Of a stretch of DNA of 64,000 nt, positions 54,389 to 63,986 are shown one piece after another. Under the pieces are notes generated by a model. It had not been told where the DNA came from. It ran no database searches and worked only from the letters and a program-made list of their open reading frames with translations. Position 1 is the stretch's first letter. Each line of letters opens with the position of its first letter. The DNA is from Kribbella sp. ALI-6-A. Lineage in GTDB: Bacteria; Actinomycetota; Actinomycetes; Propionibacteriales; Kribbellaceae. The position numbers and the translations under genes were made by a program. The stretch covers positions 434,001 to 498,000 of the forward strand of contig NZ_MTQN01000008.1 in the NCBI RefSeq assembly GCF_001984195.1, in the 5' to 3' direction.

Positions 54389-55813
54389 ATGAGAACAGCA
54401 GCCCGGCGGATCGCCGTCGCCGCGGTGGTCCTGGTGACCGCGGCCCTGGCCGTCCCCGCCACCGCCTCACCCGCCGTCACCACCCCGAAGAACACCAGCG
54501 AGTTCCGCGGCGTCAACTGGGCGGATCCGCGCGACAACTACGCCTCCGACGAGGTCGTGCCGAGCGGGCTCAGCACCGCCGACGACTACGCGACCACGTA
54601 CCGCCGGGCGACCGGCATCGTCGGCGAGTTCCGCCGCGAGCTGGGCGCGAACACGATCCGGATGCCGATCAACCCCTCCAGCGTCGGCACCAGCTGGTGG
54701 ACGTCGTACCGGGGTGCGATCGACGCGGCGACCCGGCAGGGATTCAAGGTGATCCTCAGCTACTGGGAGGCCAACGACGCCAAGGACGGCAGGGTCGACG
54801 ACCAGGCCGCCTTCGACACGATGTGGAACACCGCCGTCGCGGCGTACCGGACGAATCCTCGGGTGTACTTCGAACCGATGAACGAGCCGTTCGGCTACTC
54901 GCTCGGCGAGTGGGTCTCGCTCACCTCGTCCTGGCTGGCGAACCATCGCGACGTCCCGCGCGGCCGCGTCGTCATCTCCGGCACCGGCTACAACGACGAC
55001 GTCACCGGCGTCGGCGCGGCCCGCGAGCTCAAGGGCACGCTGTTGTCGCTGCACTTCTACGGCTTCTGGGACGACGCCACCACCGAGGCCGAGTGGCTGG
55101 CCAACCTGCGGCCGCGGATCGGCGAGTACGGCGCGCGCACGATCATCGACGAGGCCGGGGCGCCGATGACGACCGGACTGAACTACGGCAACCACGAGGG
55201 CAACGTCTACACGTCGTACTTCGGAGCCCTCACCCGGACCGCGCGGGAGCTCGGCATGGGCGTCGTCTACTGGCCCGGCCTGCGGACCGGCGACGCGTAC
55301 TCGCTGACGACGCTGGTCGGCGAGCGGGATCTGGAAGTCAACAGCGAGTCCGGGCTGGCACAGCTGCAGTGGGGCTGGGGACTGCTCGCGGAGGAACCGG
55401 TGAACGACCTGCCGCCGGCGCCGCCGGGTGAGGTGCTGCGCGGAGTGGCGAGCGGCCGCTGCGTCGACGTACCGGGCTTCTCGACGACCAACGGGACCGC
55501 CCTCGATCTGTGGGACTGCAACGGCGGCGGCAACCAATCCTGGAACCTGACCGCTGATCAGCAGCTGACCGTGTACGGCACGAAGTGCCTGACCATCGGC
55601 GGCGACGGCGCGAGCGCGGGCAGCCCGGCGATCATCACCGACTGCACCGGAGCGGCCAACCAGGCCTGGCAGTTGCACGACGACCTGTCCGTCAGCAGCG
55701 TCGCCCACCCCGGGCTCTGCCTCGACGCCGCGGGCGCCGGGACGGGCAACGGGACGCCGGTCGACGTGTGGTTCTGCAACGGCGAGACGAACCAGCAGTG
55801 GACGCGCTCGTAG
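54389..55813 (+). CDS. Secreted GH5-family glycoside hydrolase with RICIN (CBM13) domain
   Basis: A 474-aa exported enzyme. Signal peptide about 1-31 (RRIAVAAVVLVTAALAVPAT). The catalytic (beta/alpha)8 domain spans about 40-340: acid/base Glu in FEPMNEPFGY, nucleophile Glu in TIIDEAGAP. A ricin-type beta-trefoil (about 350-474) has the QxW-like repeats GNQSWNL, ANQAWQL and TNQQWTR. GH5 covers cellulases, mannanases and others, and specificity is not determinable here. The ATG with AAAGG 8 nt upstream is chosen over a GTG overlapping the permease stop. Confidence 0.9.
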   Translation: MRTAARRIAVAAVVLVTAALAVPATASPAVTTPKNTSEFRGVNWADPRDNYASDEVVPSGLSTADDYATTYRRATGIVGEFRRELGANTIRMPINPSSVGTSWWTSYRGAIDAATRQGFKVILSYWEANDAKDGRVDDQAAFDTMWNTAVAAYRTNPRVYFEPMNEPFGYSLGEWVSLTSSWLANHRDVPRGRVVISGTGYNDDVTGVGAARELKGTLLSLHFYGFWDDATTEAEWLANLRPRIGEYGARTIIDEAGAPMTTGLNYGNHEGNVYTSYFGALTRTARELGMGVVYWPGLRTGDAYSLTTLVGERDLEVNSESGLAQLQWGWGLLAEEPVNDLPPAPPGEVLRGVASGRCVDVPGFSTTNGTALDLWDCNGGGNQSWNLTADQQLTVYGTKCLTIGGDGASAGSPAIITDCTGAANQAWQLHDDLSVSSVAHPGLCLDAAGAGTGNGTPVDVWFCNGETNQQWTRS

Positions 55814-55857
55814 CGATGAACGCGCAGAAGAAGTCGAACAACGAGAGGAACACCGCA

Positions 55858-57210
55858 ATGAAGAGCAGTCATCGGCGCAGCGCGAGGCGGCTTCTGGTCG
55901 TCACCGCGGCCGTCACCGCCGCGTCGCTCGTCCTGGCCGCCTGTGGCGGATCGGACCAGGCCGGCAGTAGCAGCCAGCCGCAGGGATCGGCCGCGGCGGT
56001 CGACGAAGCCCTGGCCAAGGGCGGCACCATCACCTACTGGAGCTGGACGCCGTCCGCCGAGGCGCAGGTGAAGGCGTTCGAGAAGCAGTACCCGAACGTC
56101 AAGGTGAACTACGTCAACGCCGGCACCGGCAACGACCACTACACCAAGCTGCAGAACGTCATCAAGGCCGGCTCGGGAGCGCCCGACGTCGCCCAGATCG
56201 AGTACCAGGCGCTGCCCCAGTTCGCCCTGCCCGGTTCGCTGGTCGACCTGCGCGAGTACGGCTTCGACAGCCTCGAGTCCGCCTACACCGCCTCCACCTG
56301 GGGCGCTGTGCACGCCGGCGACGGCCTGTTCGGGCTGCCGCAGGACTCCGGGCCGATGGCGCTGTTCTACAACAAGGAGGTCTTCGACAAGTACGGCCTG
56401 ACCGTGCCGAAGACCTGGGACGAGTTCGTGGCGGCCGGCAAGAAGCTGCACCAGGCGGACCCGAAGAAATACATCACCAACGACACCGGTGACGCCGGCT
56501 TCGCCACCAGCATGATCTGGCAGGCCGGCGGCAAGCCGTTCACGACCGACGGCAAGAACGTCACGATCAACCTCGCCGACGACGGCACCAAGAAGTGGAC
56601 CGGGGTCTGGAACCAGCTGGTCACCGGCGGCCTGGTGGCGAGCATTCCCGGCTGGTCCGACGAGTGGTTCAAGGCGCTCGGCGACGGCACCATCGCGACG
56701 CTGCCGATCGGCGCCTGGATGCCCGGCGTCCTGGAGTCGTCGGTGAAGGCCGGCGCGGGCAAGTGGCGGGTCGCCCCGCTGCCGACGTACGACGGTCAGC
56801 CGGCCACCGCGGAGAACGGCGGCAGCGCCCAGTCGGTGCTCAAGCAGAGCGCGAACCCGGCGCTGGCGGCGGCCTTCGTCCGCTGGCTCAACCACGGTGA
56901 GGGCGTCAAGCCGTTCCTGTCCAGCGGCGGTTTCCCGTCGACCGTTGCCGACCTCAAGGATCCCGCGTTCGTCGACAAGAAGAGCGCGTACTTCGGTGGC
57001 CAGGCGGCCAACCAGGTGCTCACCGCCGCGGCCGGCACGGTGGTCAAGGACTGGAGCTACCTGCCGTTCCAGCTGTACGCCAACAGCATCTTCGGCGACA
57101 CCGTCGGCAAGTCCTACCAGGCCAAGACCGACCTGGACCCGGGACTCAAGGCCTGGCAGGACGCGCTGGTGACCTACGGCAACCAGCAGGGCTTCCAGAC
57201 CAACAGCTGA
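55858..57210 (+). CDS. Extracellular solute-binding lipoprotein of the sugar ABC importer
   Basis: A 450-aa binding protein. The N terminus is a lipoprotein signal with lipobox LAAC (SLVLAACGGSDQ), so it is tethered to the outer face of the membrane. The body is a family 1 solute-binding fold: TITYWSWTPSAEAQVKAFEK, APDVAQIEYQALPQFA, GLFGLPQDSGPMALFYNKEV. GAGAGG precedes the ATG at 55858. It supplies the two permeases upstream with an oligosaccharide. Confidence 0.93.
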   Translation: MKSSHRRSARRLLVVTAAVTAASLVLAACGGSDQAGSSSQPQGSAAAVDEALAKGGTITYWSWTPSAEAQVKAFEKQYPNVKVNYVNAGTGNDHYTKLQNVIKAGSGAPDVAQIEYQALPQFALPGSLVDLREYGFDSLESAYTASTWGAVHAGDGLFGLPQDSGPMALFYNKEVFDKYGLTVPKTWDEFVAAGKKLHQADPKKYITNDTGDAGFATSMIWQAGGKPFTTDGKNVTINLADDGTKKWTGVWNQLVTGGLVASIPGWSDEWFKALGDGTIATLPIGAWMPGVLESSVKAGAGKWRVAPLPTYDGQPATAENGGSAQSVLKQSANPALAAAFVRWLNHGEGVKPFLSSGGFPSTVADLKDPAFVDKKSAYFGGQAANQVLTAAAGTVVKDWSYLPFQLYANSIFGDTVGKSYQAKTDLDPGLKAWQDALVTYGNQQGFQTNS

Positions 57211-57237
57211 CGCCGGTCCTCCGGCAGAAAGAGAGTC

Positions 57238-58986
57238 ATGTCCGACTTCGCGATCGGTGAGTCCGACTTCCTGCTCGACGGCGAGCCGTTCCGGATCCTG
57301 TCCGGCGCCCTGCACTACTTCCGGGTGCATCCCGACCTCTGGGCGGACCGGATCGCCAAGGCGCGCCGGATGGGGCTCAACACCATCGAGACCTACGTGC
57401 CGTGGAACGCGCACAGCCCGCGCCGGGGCGAGTTCGACACCACCGGCATGCTCGATCTGGGCCGGTTCCTGGAGCAGGTCGCGGCGGCCGGGCTGTACGC
57501 GATCGTCAGGCCCGGACCGTACATCTGCGCGGAGTGGGACAACGGCGGCCTTCCCGCCTGGCTCTTCCAGGAGCCGGGCGTGGGCGTCCGCCGGCACGAG
57601 AAGCGGTTCCTGGCGGCGGTCGAGCGTTATCTCGAGGACGTGCTCGGGATCGTCCGGCCGCTCCAGGTCGACCAGGGCGGTCCGGTGCTGCTCGTGCAGG
57701 TCGAGAACGAATACGGTGCCTTCGGCAACGATCCCGAGTACCTGGACGCGGTGGCCGGAATGATCCGCAAGGCCGGGATCACCGTGCCGCTGGTCACCGT
57801 CGACCAGCCGACCGGGCCGATGCTGGCGGCGGGCGGACTGGACGGCGTACTGCGGACGGGGTCGTTCGGATCCCGCAGCGCCGAGCGGCTGGCGACCCTG
57901 CGGGAACACCAGCCGACCGGGCCGCTGATGTGCATGGAGTTCTGGGACGGGTGGTTCGACCACTGGGGCGGACCGCACCACACGACCAGCGTCGAGGACG
58001 CCGCCCGGGAGCTGGACGCGCTGCTCGCGGCGGGGGCGTCGGTGAACATCTACATGTTCCACGGCGGCACGAACTTCGGGCTCACCAGCGGCGCGGACGA
58101 CAAGGGCGTGTTCCGGCCGACGGTCACGTCGTACGACTACGACGCGCCGCTGGACGAGGCCGGGCGGCCGACAGCCAAGTACGACGCGTTCCGTGAGGTG
58201 CTGTCGCGCTACACGGACGTGCCGACGGAGGAGGTGGCTGTCCCGTCGGCAGCGGCGCCGGAGTTCAGCGTGCCGTTGGGTGAGCCGGTCCGGCTGCTGA
58301 CGGATCCCAGCGCGTGGGGTTCGCCGAGCTGGCACGCGGCGATGCCGACTCTCGACGAGCTGGGGGCTCGGCTGGCGCTCTTCCGGACCGAGATCGACCG
58401 CGACGGGCCGGTGCTGCTGAGCATCGGCGAGGTGCGCGACCGGGCGCTGGTCTTTCTCGACGGCGACCCGGTCGGCGTACTCGAACGGGATCGGCGGGAT
58501 CGCGCGCTGATGCTTCCGCGGGGTCGGGGCCGGCTGGAGATCGTGGTCGAGGACCAGGGCCGGGTCAACTACGGCCCGCGGATCGGCGAGGTCAAGGGCC
58601 TGATCGGTGAGATCCGGCTCGGCGCGGAGCTGCTCACCGACTGGTCGGCGTGTTCGGTCGACCTGGACGGCGTACCGACCGTCTGGGGCCGCGCGACGGT
58701 GGACGGTCGGGCCGGCATCGGCCCGACCGCTTGGCGAGCGTCCTTCCGGGTCGGCAAGCCGGTTGACCACTTCGTCAGGACCGATGCCTGGGGCAAGGGA
58801 ATCGCCTGGGTGAACGGCTTCTGCCTGGGCCGCTACTGGCATCGCGGCCCGCAGCACACCCTCTACGTGCCCGCACCGATCATCCGCGCCGGCGACAACG
58901 AGCTGGTCGTGCTCGAGCTGGAGACCTTGGCCGATCCGACCGTGCACTTCGTCTCGGACCTCGCTCTGGGGCCGGTCGAGGACTGA
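57238..58986 (+). CDS. GH35 beta-galactosidase
   Basis: A 582-aa cytoplasmic exo-beta-galactosidase; no signal peptide. GH35 blocks: SGALHYFRVHPDLWADRIAK, VRPGPYICAEWDNGGLPAWL, acid/base Glu in QVENEYGAFG, nucleophile Glu in MEFWDGWFDHWGG. A C-terminal beta-sandwich with jelly-roll character (about 380-580, FRVGKPVDHFVRTDAWGKGI, WVNGFCLGRYW) completes the fold. The last gene of the LacI operon, it probably removes galactose from the imported oligosaccharide. Confidence 0.95.
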   Translation: MSDFAIGESDFLLDGEPFRILSGALHYFRVHPDLWADRIAKARRMGLNTIETYVPWNAHSPRRGEFDTTGMLDLGRFLEQVAAAGLYAIVRPGPYICAEWDNGGLPAWLFQEPGVGVRRHEKRFLAAVERYLEDVLGIVRPLQVDQGGPVLLVQVENEYGAFGNDPEYLDAVAGMIRKAGITVPLVTVDQPTGPMLAAGGLDGVLRTGSFGSRSAERLATLREHQPTGPLMCMEFWDGWFDHWGGPHHTTSVEDAARELDALLAAGASVNIYMFHGGTNFGLTSGADDKGVFRPTVTSYDYDAPLDEAGRPTAKYDAFREVLSRYTDVPTEEVAVPSAAAPEFSVPLGEPVRLLTDPSAWGSPSWHAAMPTLDELGARLALFRTEIDRDGPVLLSIGEVRDRALVFLDGDPVGVLERDRRDRALMLPRGRGRLEIVVEDQGRVNYGPRIGEVKGLIGEIRLGAELLTDWSACSVDLDGVPTVWGRATVDGRAGIGPTAWRASFRVGKPVDHFVRTDAWGKGIAWVNGFCLGRYWHRGPQHTLYVPAPIIRAGDNELVVLELETLADPTVHFVSDLALGPVED

Positions 58987-58991
58987 GTACG

Positions 58992-59029
58992 GCGGCCTGC
59001 CCGGACGGGAGACCGCGAGGGCAGGCCGC
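58992..59029. terminator. Terminator after the glycan operon
   Basis: Perfect 11-bp inverted repeat, GCGGCCTGCCC (58992-59002) and its complement (59019-59029), 16-nt loop, between the convergent GH35 and LuxR genes. Confidence 0.65.
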
Positions 59030-59035
59030 GAGGCG

Positions 59036-61753
59036 TCAGCTCGGACTCTCGTCGGACAGCCGGCTCAGAGCCTCGACCAGCTGGCCGCGGCTGGTGATGC
59101 CCAGCTTGGGAAAGACCTTGTACAGATGCGCTGCCACCGTGCGATGCGACAGATAGATCTGGTCCGCGATCTCCTTGTTGGTCAGCCCCGCGGCCGCCAG
59201 ACGCATGATCTGGAACTCCTGGGGCGTGAACGACACGTCACCGCAGGGCTCTCGCACTCCCGCCGGTGTGACGCCCGCGGCGCGCAGCTCGGCCGCGGCA
59301 CGTTCGGTCCACAGCCGAGCTCCGCAGCGGTCGAACAGATGGTGCGCGGCCGCCAGCTGTTCGCGCGCGGCGGCGATCCGCCGCTCGCGCCGGAGCCATT
59401 CGCCGTACGCGAGCCTGGTCCGGGCGACCTCCAGGACCGCAGGGCAGTCCTGAGCCTGCTCGACGGCCGCTTCGAATCTCTCCGCCGGGTCGTCCCCACC
59501 CAGTACGGCGTGACTGCGGTGCACCAGCATCCACAGGTGGGCCGAGCCGAAAGCCGCGGCTTCCTTCTCGGCAACGGCCACCACCTCGGCGGTCTCGGCG
59601 GTCTTGCCGGACCGCACGGCCGCCTCCGCGAGGTCACCCAACGCCCACAGCCGTGTGGTCGGGTCCATCGACAGGTCGTTCAGGACGATCCACGCGTCGC
59701 GGAAACGTCGCTGCTGCAAGGCGAGGACGCCGACCGCCCAGTTGCTGCGAGCAACCGTCGAGGTCCACGCCAGGTCCGCCGGCTGCGATCTGGTGCGCTC
59801 GACCGCCCGCGCGGTCTCCGCCGCATCTCCACGCCAGGCGTGGCCGAGCGCGCCCGAGGCCGCCGCTGCCGTCGCCACGGAGGTCAGGCCCAAGTCCGTG
59901 GCCATCCGCTCGGCCAACGCCGCGTCGGCGATCCCGTCCAGAACACTCCCGGTGAGAACGCGGGCGCAGGCCAGCCACGCGAGCAGGTGTGCTTCGTCGG
60001 CCGTGCCGCCGGTACCGCGCAGATGGTGATAACCGGCCAGCAGACCGGCCTGCGCCGTGGCCAGATCCTGCATCCGCTCCGCGGCCAGACCGACGGTGAG
60101 CAGCACACGGGGATCGGTCACCGCGGGTGGCAGCAGCGTCGGCAACTGGTCGCGGAGGTGTGGTGCGCGACCCTCAGGATCCAGCAGGGCCAGGGCGATC
60201 TGCTGCAGCGGATTGCGCCGTTCGAGTTCGACGGAGTCCAGTTCGTCGAGCAGAAGCTGACGGTTGCCGGAGCGCTGCGGGCGAAGCGCGAGTTGAACCG
60301 CGGCAGCCCACAACAGAACGACCCGTTCCTCGGCGTCACCCTGCGCCAGGCGACGCAGCAGGTCGGGCACGGTGGTTTCGCTGCGCAGGGGCAGGCCGGC
60401 CATCAGCGTGCTGACGATCTCGGTGCTGGCCAGCTGGACCGCCACCCCGGCGTTGCCGGCCAGAGGCAGCGCTCGTTCGACGGCGCGCACCGCCTCGCGG
60501 GTCAGACCGGCGCGGCGAGCGTTCTCGGCCGACGCCGCGAGGCGCCGTCCGCGCTGACCCGGGTCGGGCGACAGCGCGGCCGCGCGGTCGAAGAGGGCTG
60601 AGGCTTCCGCCTGCGCTCCGCGAAGGCCGGCGTCAGCCGCTGCCGTTTCCAGATCAGCGGCCAGTTGCTCGTCGGCCGCGAACGCCGCCGCGGCGCGGTG
60701 CCAGACCGAGCGCACCGGGTCGCCGATCACCGCGCTCAGCGCCCGGTGAGAACCGCGGCGCTCACTGGTCGACGCGGCGCCGTGCACGACCGAGCGCATC
60801 AGTGGGTGGCGGAACCGGATCACGCCCTGCCGGACCTCGACGACACCCGAGCGTTCCACCGCGTCGAACGCTTCCGGTCCCGCTCCGAGCGCCTGACCGG
60901 CAGCGAACAACTCGTCGACGCTGAGGGCCTGGTCGACGGCCGCGAGGACCAGCAAGGTTCGCGACGCCGGCGGCAGCCCGGCGACCTGATCCAGAAAGGC
61001 TCGCTCGAGCCGGCGGGTGGTCGGCAGGAACTCGGGTAGCGCACTGCCGCCGGGAACCTCGTCGGCCACAACGCGGGACAACTCGGTCAGCGCCAGGGGA
61101 TTGCCCGCTGCCTCCCGCAGCACACGATCCTTGACCGGCCGGCTCAATGAACCAGCGACGTCGTCCAGTAACCGGGCCGCTGCGTCCTCGGGAAGCGGAC
61201 CGAGCGCCAGCTGCAGCGTCGAGGCCGATCGCAACGCGTCCAGCTCGTCCCCGCGACTGGTGACCAGCATCAACAGCCGGCTCGGGCCCAACCGACGGGC
61301 CACGAAAGCGATCGCGTCGGACGTCGAACGGTCGAGCCACTGCAGGTCCTCGACGACCACCACGACCTTGCGGTCCGCGGCCAGCTCCTCCAGCAGTCCG
61401 AGGACGGCGAGGTTGACCATCAGCCGCTCCGGAGCGGGATTCTCCTCGATCCCGAACGCGCCGAGCAAGGCCTGCCGCTGCCGTGGCGGCAGTGCTGCAG
61501 CCCGGCCGAGCACGGGATGCAGCAACTCGTGCAGCGCCGCGAATCCGGACGGTGCCTCGCTCTGTGTCCCCGCGCACCGCAACTCGAGGAACCCGTCGGC
61601 GCGTGCCACAGCCGCGGCCTCGTCGACCAGCGCGGACTTGCCGATGCCCGCGTCACCAGTGATCACGGCCAGTACACCGCCGTCGTCGACGGCGGAGATC
61701 GCCGCCCGCAGACGATCCAGCTCGTCCGTCCGGCCGATCAGCTTTTCACCCAC
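59036..61753 (-). CDS. LuxR family STAND regulator (LAL type)
   Basis: A 905-aa regulator. The N-terminal AAA/STAND ATPase starts LIGRTDELDRLRAAIS with Walker A ITGDAGIGKSALV (about 33) and Walker B VVVVVEDLQWLD. A long helical TPR-like region follows. The C-terminal LuxR HTH (about 840-900) is FTPQEFQIMRLAAAGLTNKE, then IADQIYLSHRTVAAHLYKVF. Such large ATP-binding LuxR proteins integrate metabolic signals. Divergent from an esterase gene, with a perfect palindrome between them. Confidence 0.92.
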   Translation of the reverse strand: MGEKLIGRTDELDRLRAAISAVDDGGVLAVITGDAGIGKSALVDEAAAVARADGFLELRCAGTQSEAPSGFAALHELLHPVLGRAAALPPRQRQALLGAFGIEENPAPERLMVNLAVLGLLEELAADRKVVVVVEDLQWLDRSTSDAIAFVARRLGPSRLLMLVTSRGDELDALRSASTLQLALGPLPEDAAARLLDDVAGSLSRPVKDRVLREAAGNPLALTELSRVVADEVPGGSALPEFLPTTRRLERAFLDQVAGLPPASRTLLVLAAVDQALSVDELFAAGQALGAGPEAFDAVERSGVVEVRQGVIRFRHPLMRSVVHGAASTSERRGSHRALSAVIGDPVRSVWHRAAAAFAADEQLAADLETAAADAGLRGAQAEASALFDRAAALSPDPGQRGRRLAASAENARRAGLTREAVRAVERALPLAGNAGVAVQLASTEIVSTLMAGLPLRSETTVPDLLRRLAQGDAEERVVLLWAAAVQLALRPQRSGNRQLLLDELDSVELERRNPLQQIALALLDPEGRAPHLRDQLPTLLPPAVTDPRVLLTVGLAAERMQDLATAQAGLLAGYHHLRGTGGTADEAHLLAWLACARVLTGSVLDGIADAALAERMATDLGLTSVATAAAASGALGHAWRGDAAETARAVERTRSQPADLAWTSTVARSNWAVGVLALQQRRFRDAWIVLNDLSMDPTTRLWALGDLAEAAVRSGKTAETAEVVAVAEKEAAAFGSAHLWMLVHRSHAVLGGDDPAERFEAAVEQAQDCPAVLEVARTRLAYGEWLRRERRIAAAREQLAAAHHLFDRCGARLWTERAAAELRAAGVTPAGVREPCGDVSFTPQEFQIMRLAAAGLTNKEIADQIYLSHRTVAAHLYKVFPKLGITSRGQLVEALSRLSDESPS

Positions 61754-61816
61754 CCGAGACGCTTCCTGTCGCCGTGTCCCCGCGTCGGCCCAGCCGTCGC
61801 GGCGTCGCCGACCATG

Positions 61817-61836
61817 TTAGGTGACATTTCACCTAA
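61817..61836. promoter_or_regulatory. Perfect palindrome between LuxR-STAND and esterase genes
   Basis: TTAGGTGA-CATT-TCACCTAA (61817-61836), 8-4-8 with no mismatch, in an AT-richer patch. It is 64 bp from the LuxR start and 115 bp from the esterase start. The size fits a MarR or TetR dimer; the MarR gene at 63018 is the nearest candidate. Confidence 0.6.
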
Positions 61837-61950
61837 TTCCAATGTGCTCCCTCAGCGGGCCGGGAAACAGTCATCTGACGGATGGTGGCCGCCCGGCCCG
61901 GTCGCGCACGATCGTCGTCAGCGAGCCACCCCTGACGAAAGGAAGATCCG

Positions 61951-62916
61951 ATGAGTGATCCCGTCAAGCCGGTGCTGGAGCCGGCCGCGCAGGCCTTTGC
62001 CGATGCGAACTCCACCCCGCCGTTTCTGTACCAGTTGACGCCGGAGGAGGGCCGCAAGATCGCCGACACCGTGCAGACCGATCCGACGCCGGTCCTGCTG
62101 GATGCCGACATCTCCGACCTGACCGTCGAGGGCGGGCCGACCGGCACCGTGCGGGTCCGGATCGTGCGGCCGGCCGGCGCCACCGGCGTACTGCCGGTCA
62201 TCTTGTACTGCCACGGGCTCGGCTGGGTCTTCGGCGGGCCGACCACGCACGACCGGCTGGTCCGCGAGCTGGCCGTCGGGGCCCAGGCCGCGGTGGTGTT
62301 CCCCGACTACGACTTGTCGCCGGAGGCGAAGTACCCGACCGCGATCGAGCAGATCTATGCCGTCGCGACCTGGATTCGCGACGCCGGGGCCGAGCAGAGC
62401 CTGGACAGCACCCGGGTCGCGGTCGCGGGCGACTCGGTCGGCGGCAACATGGCCACGGTCCAGACCATTTTGTCCAAGCAGCGCGGCGGACTGCACTACC
62501 AGGGCCAGCTGTTGTTCTACCCGGTCACCGACGCGAACTTCGACACCGGCTCCTACGAGCAGTTCGCGGAGGGCTATTTCCTGCCCCGTGAGGGGATGAA
62601 GTGGTTCTGGGACCAGTACACGACCGATCCGGCCGAGCGGGCCGAGATCACCGCGTCGCCGCTGCGCGCTTCGCTCGACGAGCTGGCCGGCCTGCCGCAG
62701 GCACTGGTGATCGTGGCCGAGGCCGATGTACTGCGCGACGAAGGCGAGGCCTACGCGGCCAAGCTGCGCGCCGCGGGCGTGCCGGTCACCGCCGTTCGCT
62801 ACGGCGGGATCATCCACGACTTCGTCGGCCTGAACCCGCTGCGCCACACGTTCGCCGCCGAAGGCGCCATCACCCAGGGCGCGGCCTTCCTGTCCCGGGT
62901 GCTCGGCACCGACTGA
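61951..62916 (+). CDS. Alpha/beta hydrolase (HSL-like esterase)
   Basis: A 321-aa carboxylesterase-like enzyme of the hormone-sensitive-lipase family. The oxyanion motif is CHGLGWVFGG (usual HGGGW altered to HGLGW). The nucleophile Ser is in AGDSVGGNMA, the Asp in AEADVLRDEG, and the His in GIIHDFVGLN. AAAGGAAG precedes the ATG. It is followed on the same strand by a MarR regulator and a SnoaL-like gene, probably one transcriptional neighbourhood. Confidence 0.92.
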   Translation: MSDPVKPVLEPAAQAFADANSTPPFLYQLTPEEGRKIADTVQTDPTPVLLDADISDLTVEGGPTGTVRVRIVRPAGATGVLPVILYCHGLGWVFGGPTTHDRLVRELAVGAQAAVVFPDYDLSPEAKYPTAIEQIYAVATWIRDAGAEQSLDSTRVAVAGDSVGGNMATVQTILSKQRGGLHYQGQLLFYPVTDANFDTGSYEQFAEGYFLPREGMKWFWDQYTTDPAERAEITASPLRASLDELAGLPQALVIVAEADVLRDEGEAYAAKLRAAGVPVTAVRYGGIIHDFVGLNPLRHTFAAEGAITQGAAFLSRVLGTD

Positions 62917-63017
62917 GCGGTCGTCGCCGGGTCCGGCGGGTGGCGCGACGCGGACCGTCCCGGATGCGATGATGCACCTGATCCGTACGACAGTCACGGT
63001 CAGCCGAAGCCGAGGAT

Positions 63018-63533
63018 ATGTCCGACCACCATCGCCTACCGCCCGAGTCGCCGTACGCCTTCCTCTCGCCGGCCGAGGCTCGTGCCTGGTTCGCCTACAT
63101 GAAGCTGCAGCTGAGACTGCGCTACGAGATGAACCGCCAGCTCCGCGCCGACAGCGGCATCTCGCTGGCCGACTACGACGTACTGGTCGCCCTGACCAGC
63201 GAGTCGGACGGACGGATGGGGATGTCGGCACTCGCCACGCGCATCGGATGGGAACGCAGCCGCACCTCGCACCACGTCAAGCGCCTCGAGGCTCGGGGGC
63301 TGCTCGACGTCACCCCGTCGGCCGAGGACAAGCGCGCGGTCGACGTCACCCTGACCGAGGCCGGCCGGCAGAAGCTGCTGGAGGCGGCGCCGCAGCACAT
63401 CGAGCTCGTGCGCTCGATGTTCTTCGACGGGCTCAGCGCGGACGCGCTCGCCCACCTCACCACAGCGCTCGAGGACATCTACGAAACCGTGATCGAGCGC
63501 GGAACACTGCCCCGGCCGGTCGACCACCCCTGA
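63018..63533 (+). CDS. MarR family transcriptional regulator
   Basis: A 171-aa winged-helix regulator: ISLADYDVLVALTSESDGRM, MSALATRIGWERSRTSHHVK and the wing LDVTPSAEDKRAVDVTLTEA. Dimerisation helices flank this core. Typical effectors are phenolics or organic peroxides. It lies 101 bp after the esterase; GAGG is very close to the ATG at 63018, so translation may depend on the upstream gene or on a leaderless message. Confidence 0.92.
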   Translation: MSDHHRLPPESPYAFLSPAEARAWFAYMKLQLRLRYEMNRQLRADSGISLADYDVLVALTSESDGRMGMSALATRIGWERSRTSHHVKRLEARGLLDVTPSAEDKRAVDVTLTEAGRQKLLEAAPQHIELVRSMFFDGLSADALAHLTTALEDIYETVIERGTLPRPVDHP

Positions 63534-63626
63534 GTTGACCGACAACCGAGCGCCGGCGGCGGAGCCGCCCCGGCGTACTGAGCTCGTGCGCTCAGGGATC
63601 TCTGACTTGCGACGAAAGGAATCGTC

Positions 63627-63986
63627 ATGGCCGACACCATGGCCGAGTTGATGACCAGCAATCTGAACCTCGTCTTCGGCGAACGGGACCCGGCCGCGCG
63701 GCGCGCCGTGGTGGACCGGATCTACACCGAGGACGTCACGTTCGCCGACGCGGAGGGCGTGCTCACCGGGCGCGACGCGCTGCACCAGAAGGCGCAGGAC
63801 CTGCTGGACGCCGCGCCGGACTTCGTGTTCACCGAAGCCGGTCCGGTGTACCAGGCGCAGGATCTGGGCTGCCTGGCCTGGAACTTCGGACCCGCGGGGC
63901 AGCCTCCGGTCGTCTCCGGGATGGACATCGCCATCGTCGAGAACGGGCGGATCGCCTCGCTGCACACCGTGCTGACCACGTCGTGA
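63627..63986 (+). CDS. SnoaL-like (NTF2-fold) protein
   Basis: A 119-aa NTF2-like protein. It has MTSNLNLVFGERDPAARRAV near the start, then IYTEDVTFADAEGVLTGRDA and a strand LGCLAWNFGPAGQPPVVSGM, the usual SnoaL cone. Such proteins bind small hydrophobic ligands or act as cyclases or hydratases. AAAGGA lies 7 nt before the ATG. The same GAAAGGAATCG motif recurs after its stop (63986), so another gene probably starts just beyond the window. Confidence 0.85.
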   Translation: MADTMAELMTSNLNLVFGERDPAARRAVVDRIYTEDVTFADAEGVLTGRDALHQKAQDLLDAAPDFVFTEAGPVYQAQDLGCLAWNFGPAGQPPVVSGMDIAIVENGRIASLHTVLTTS

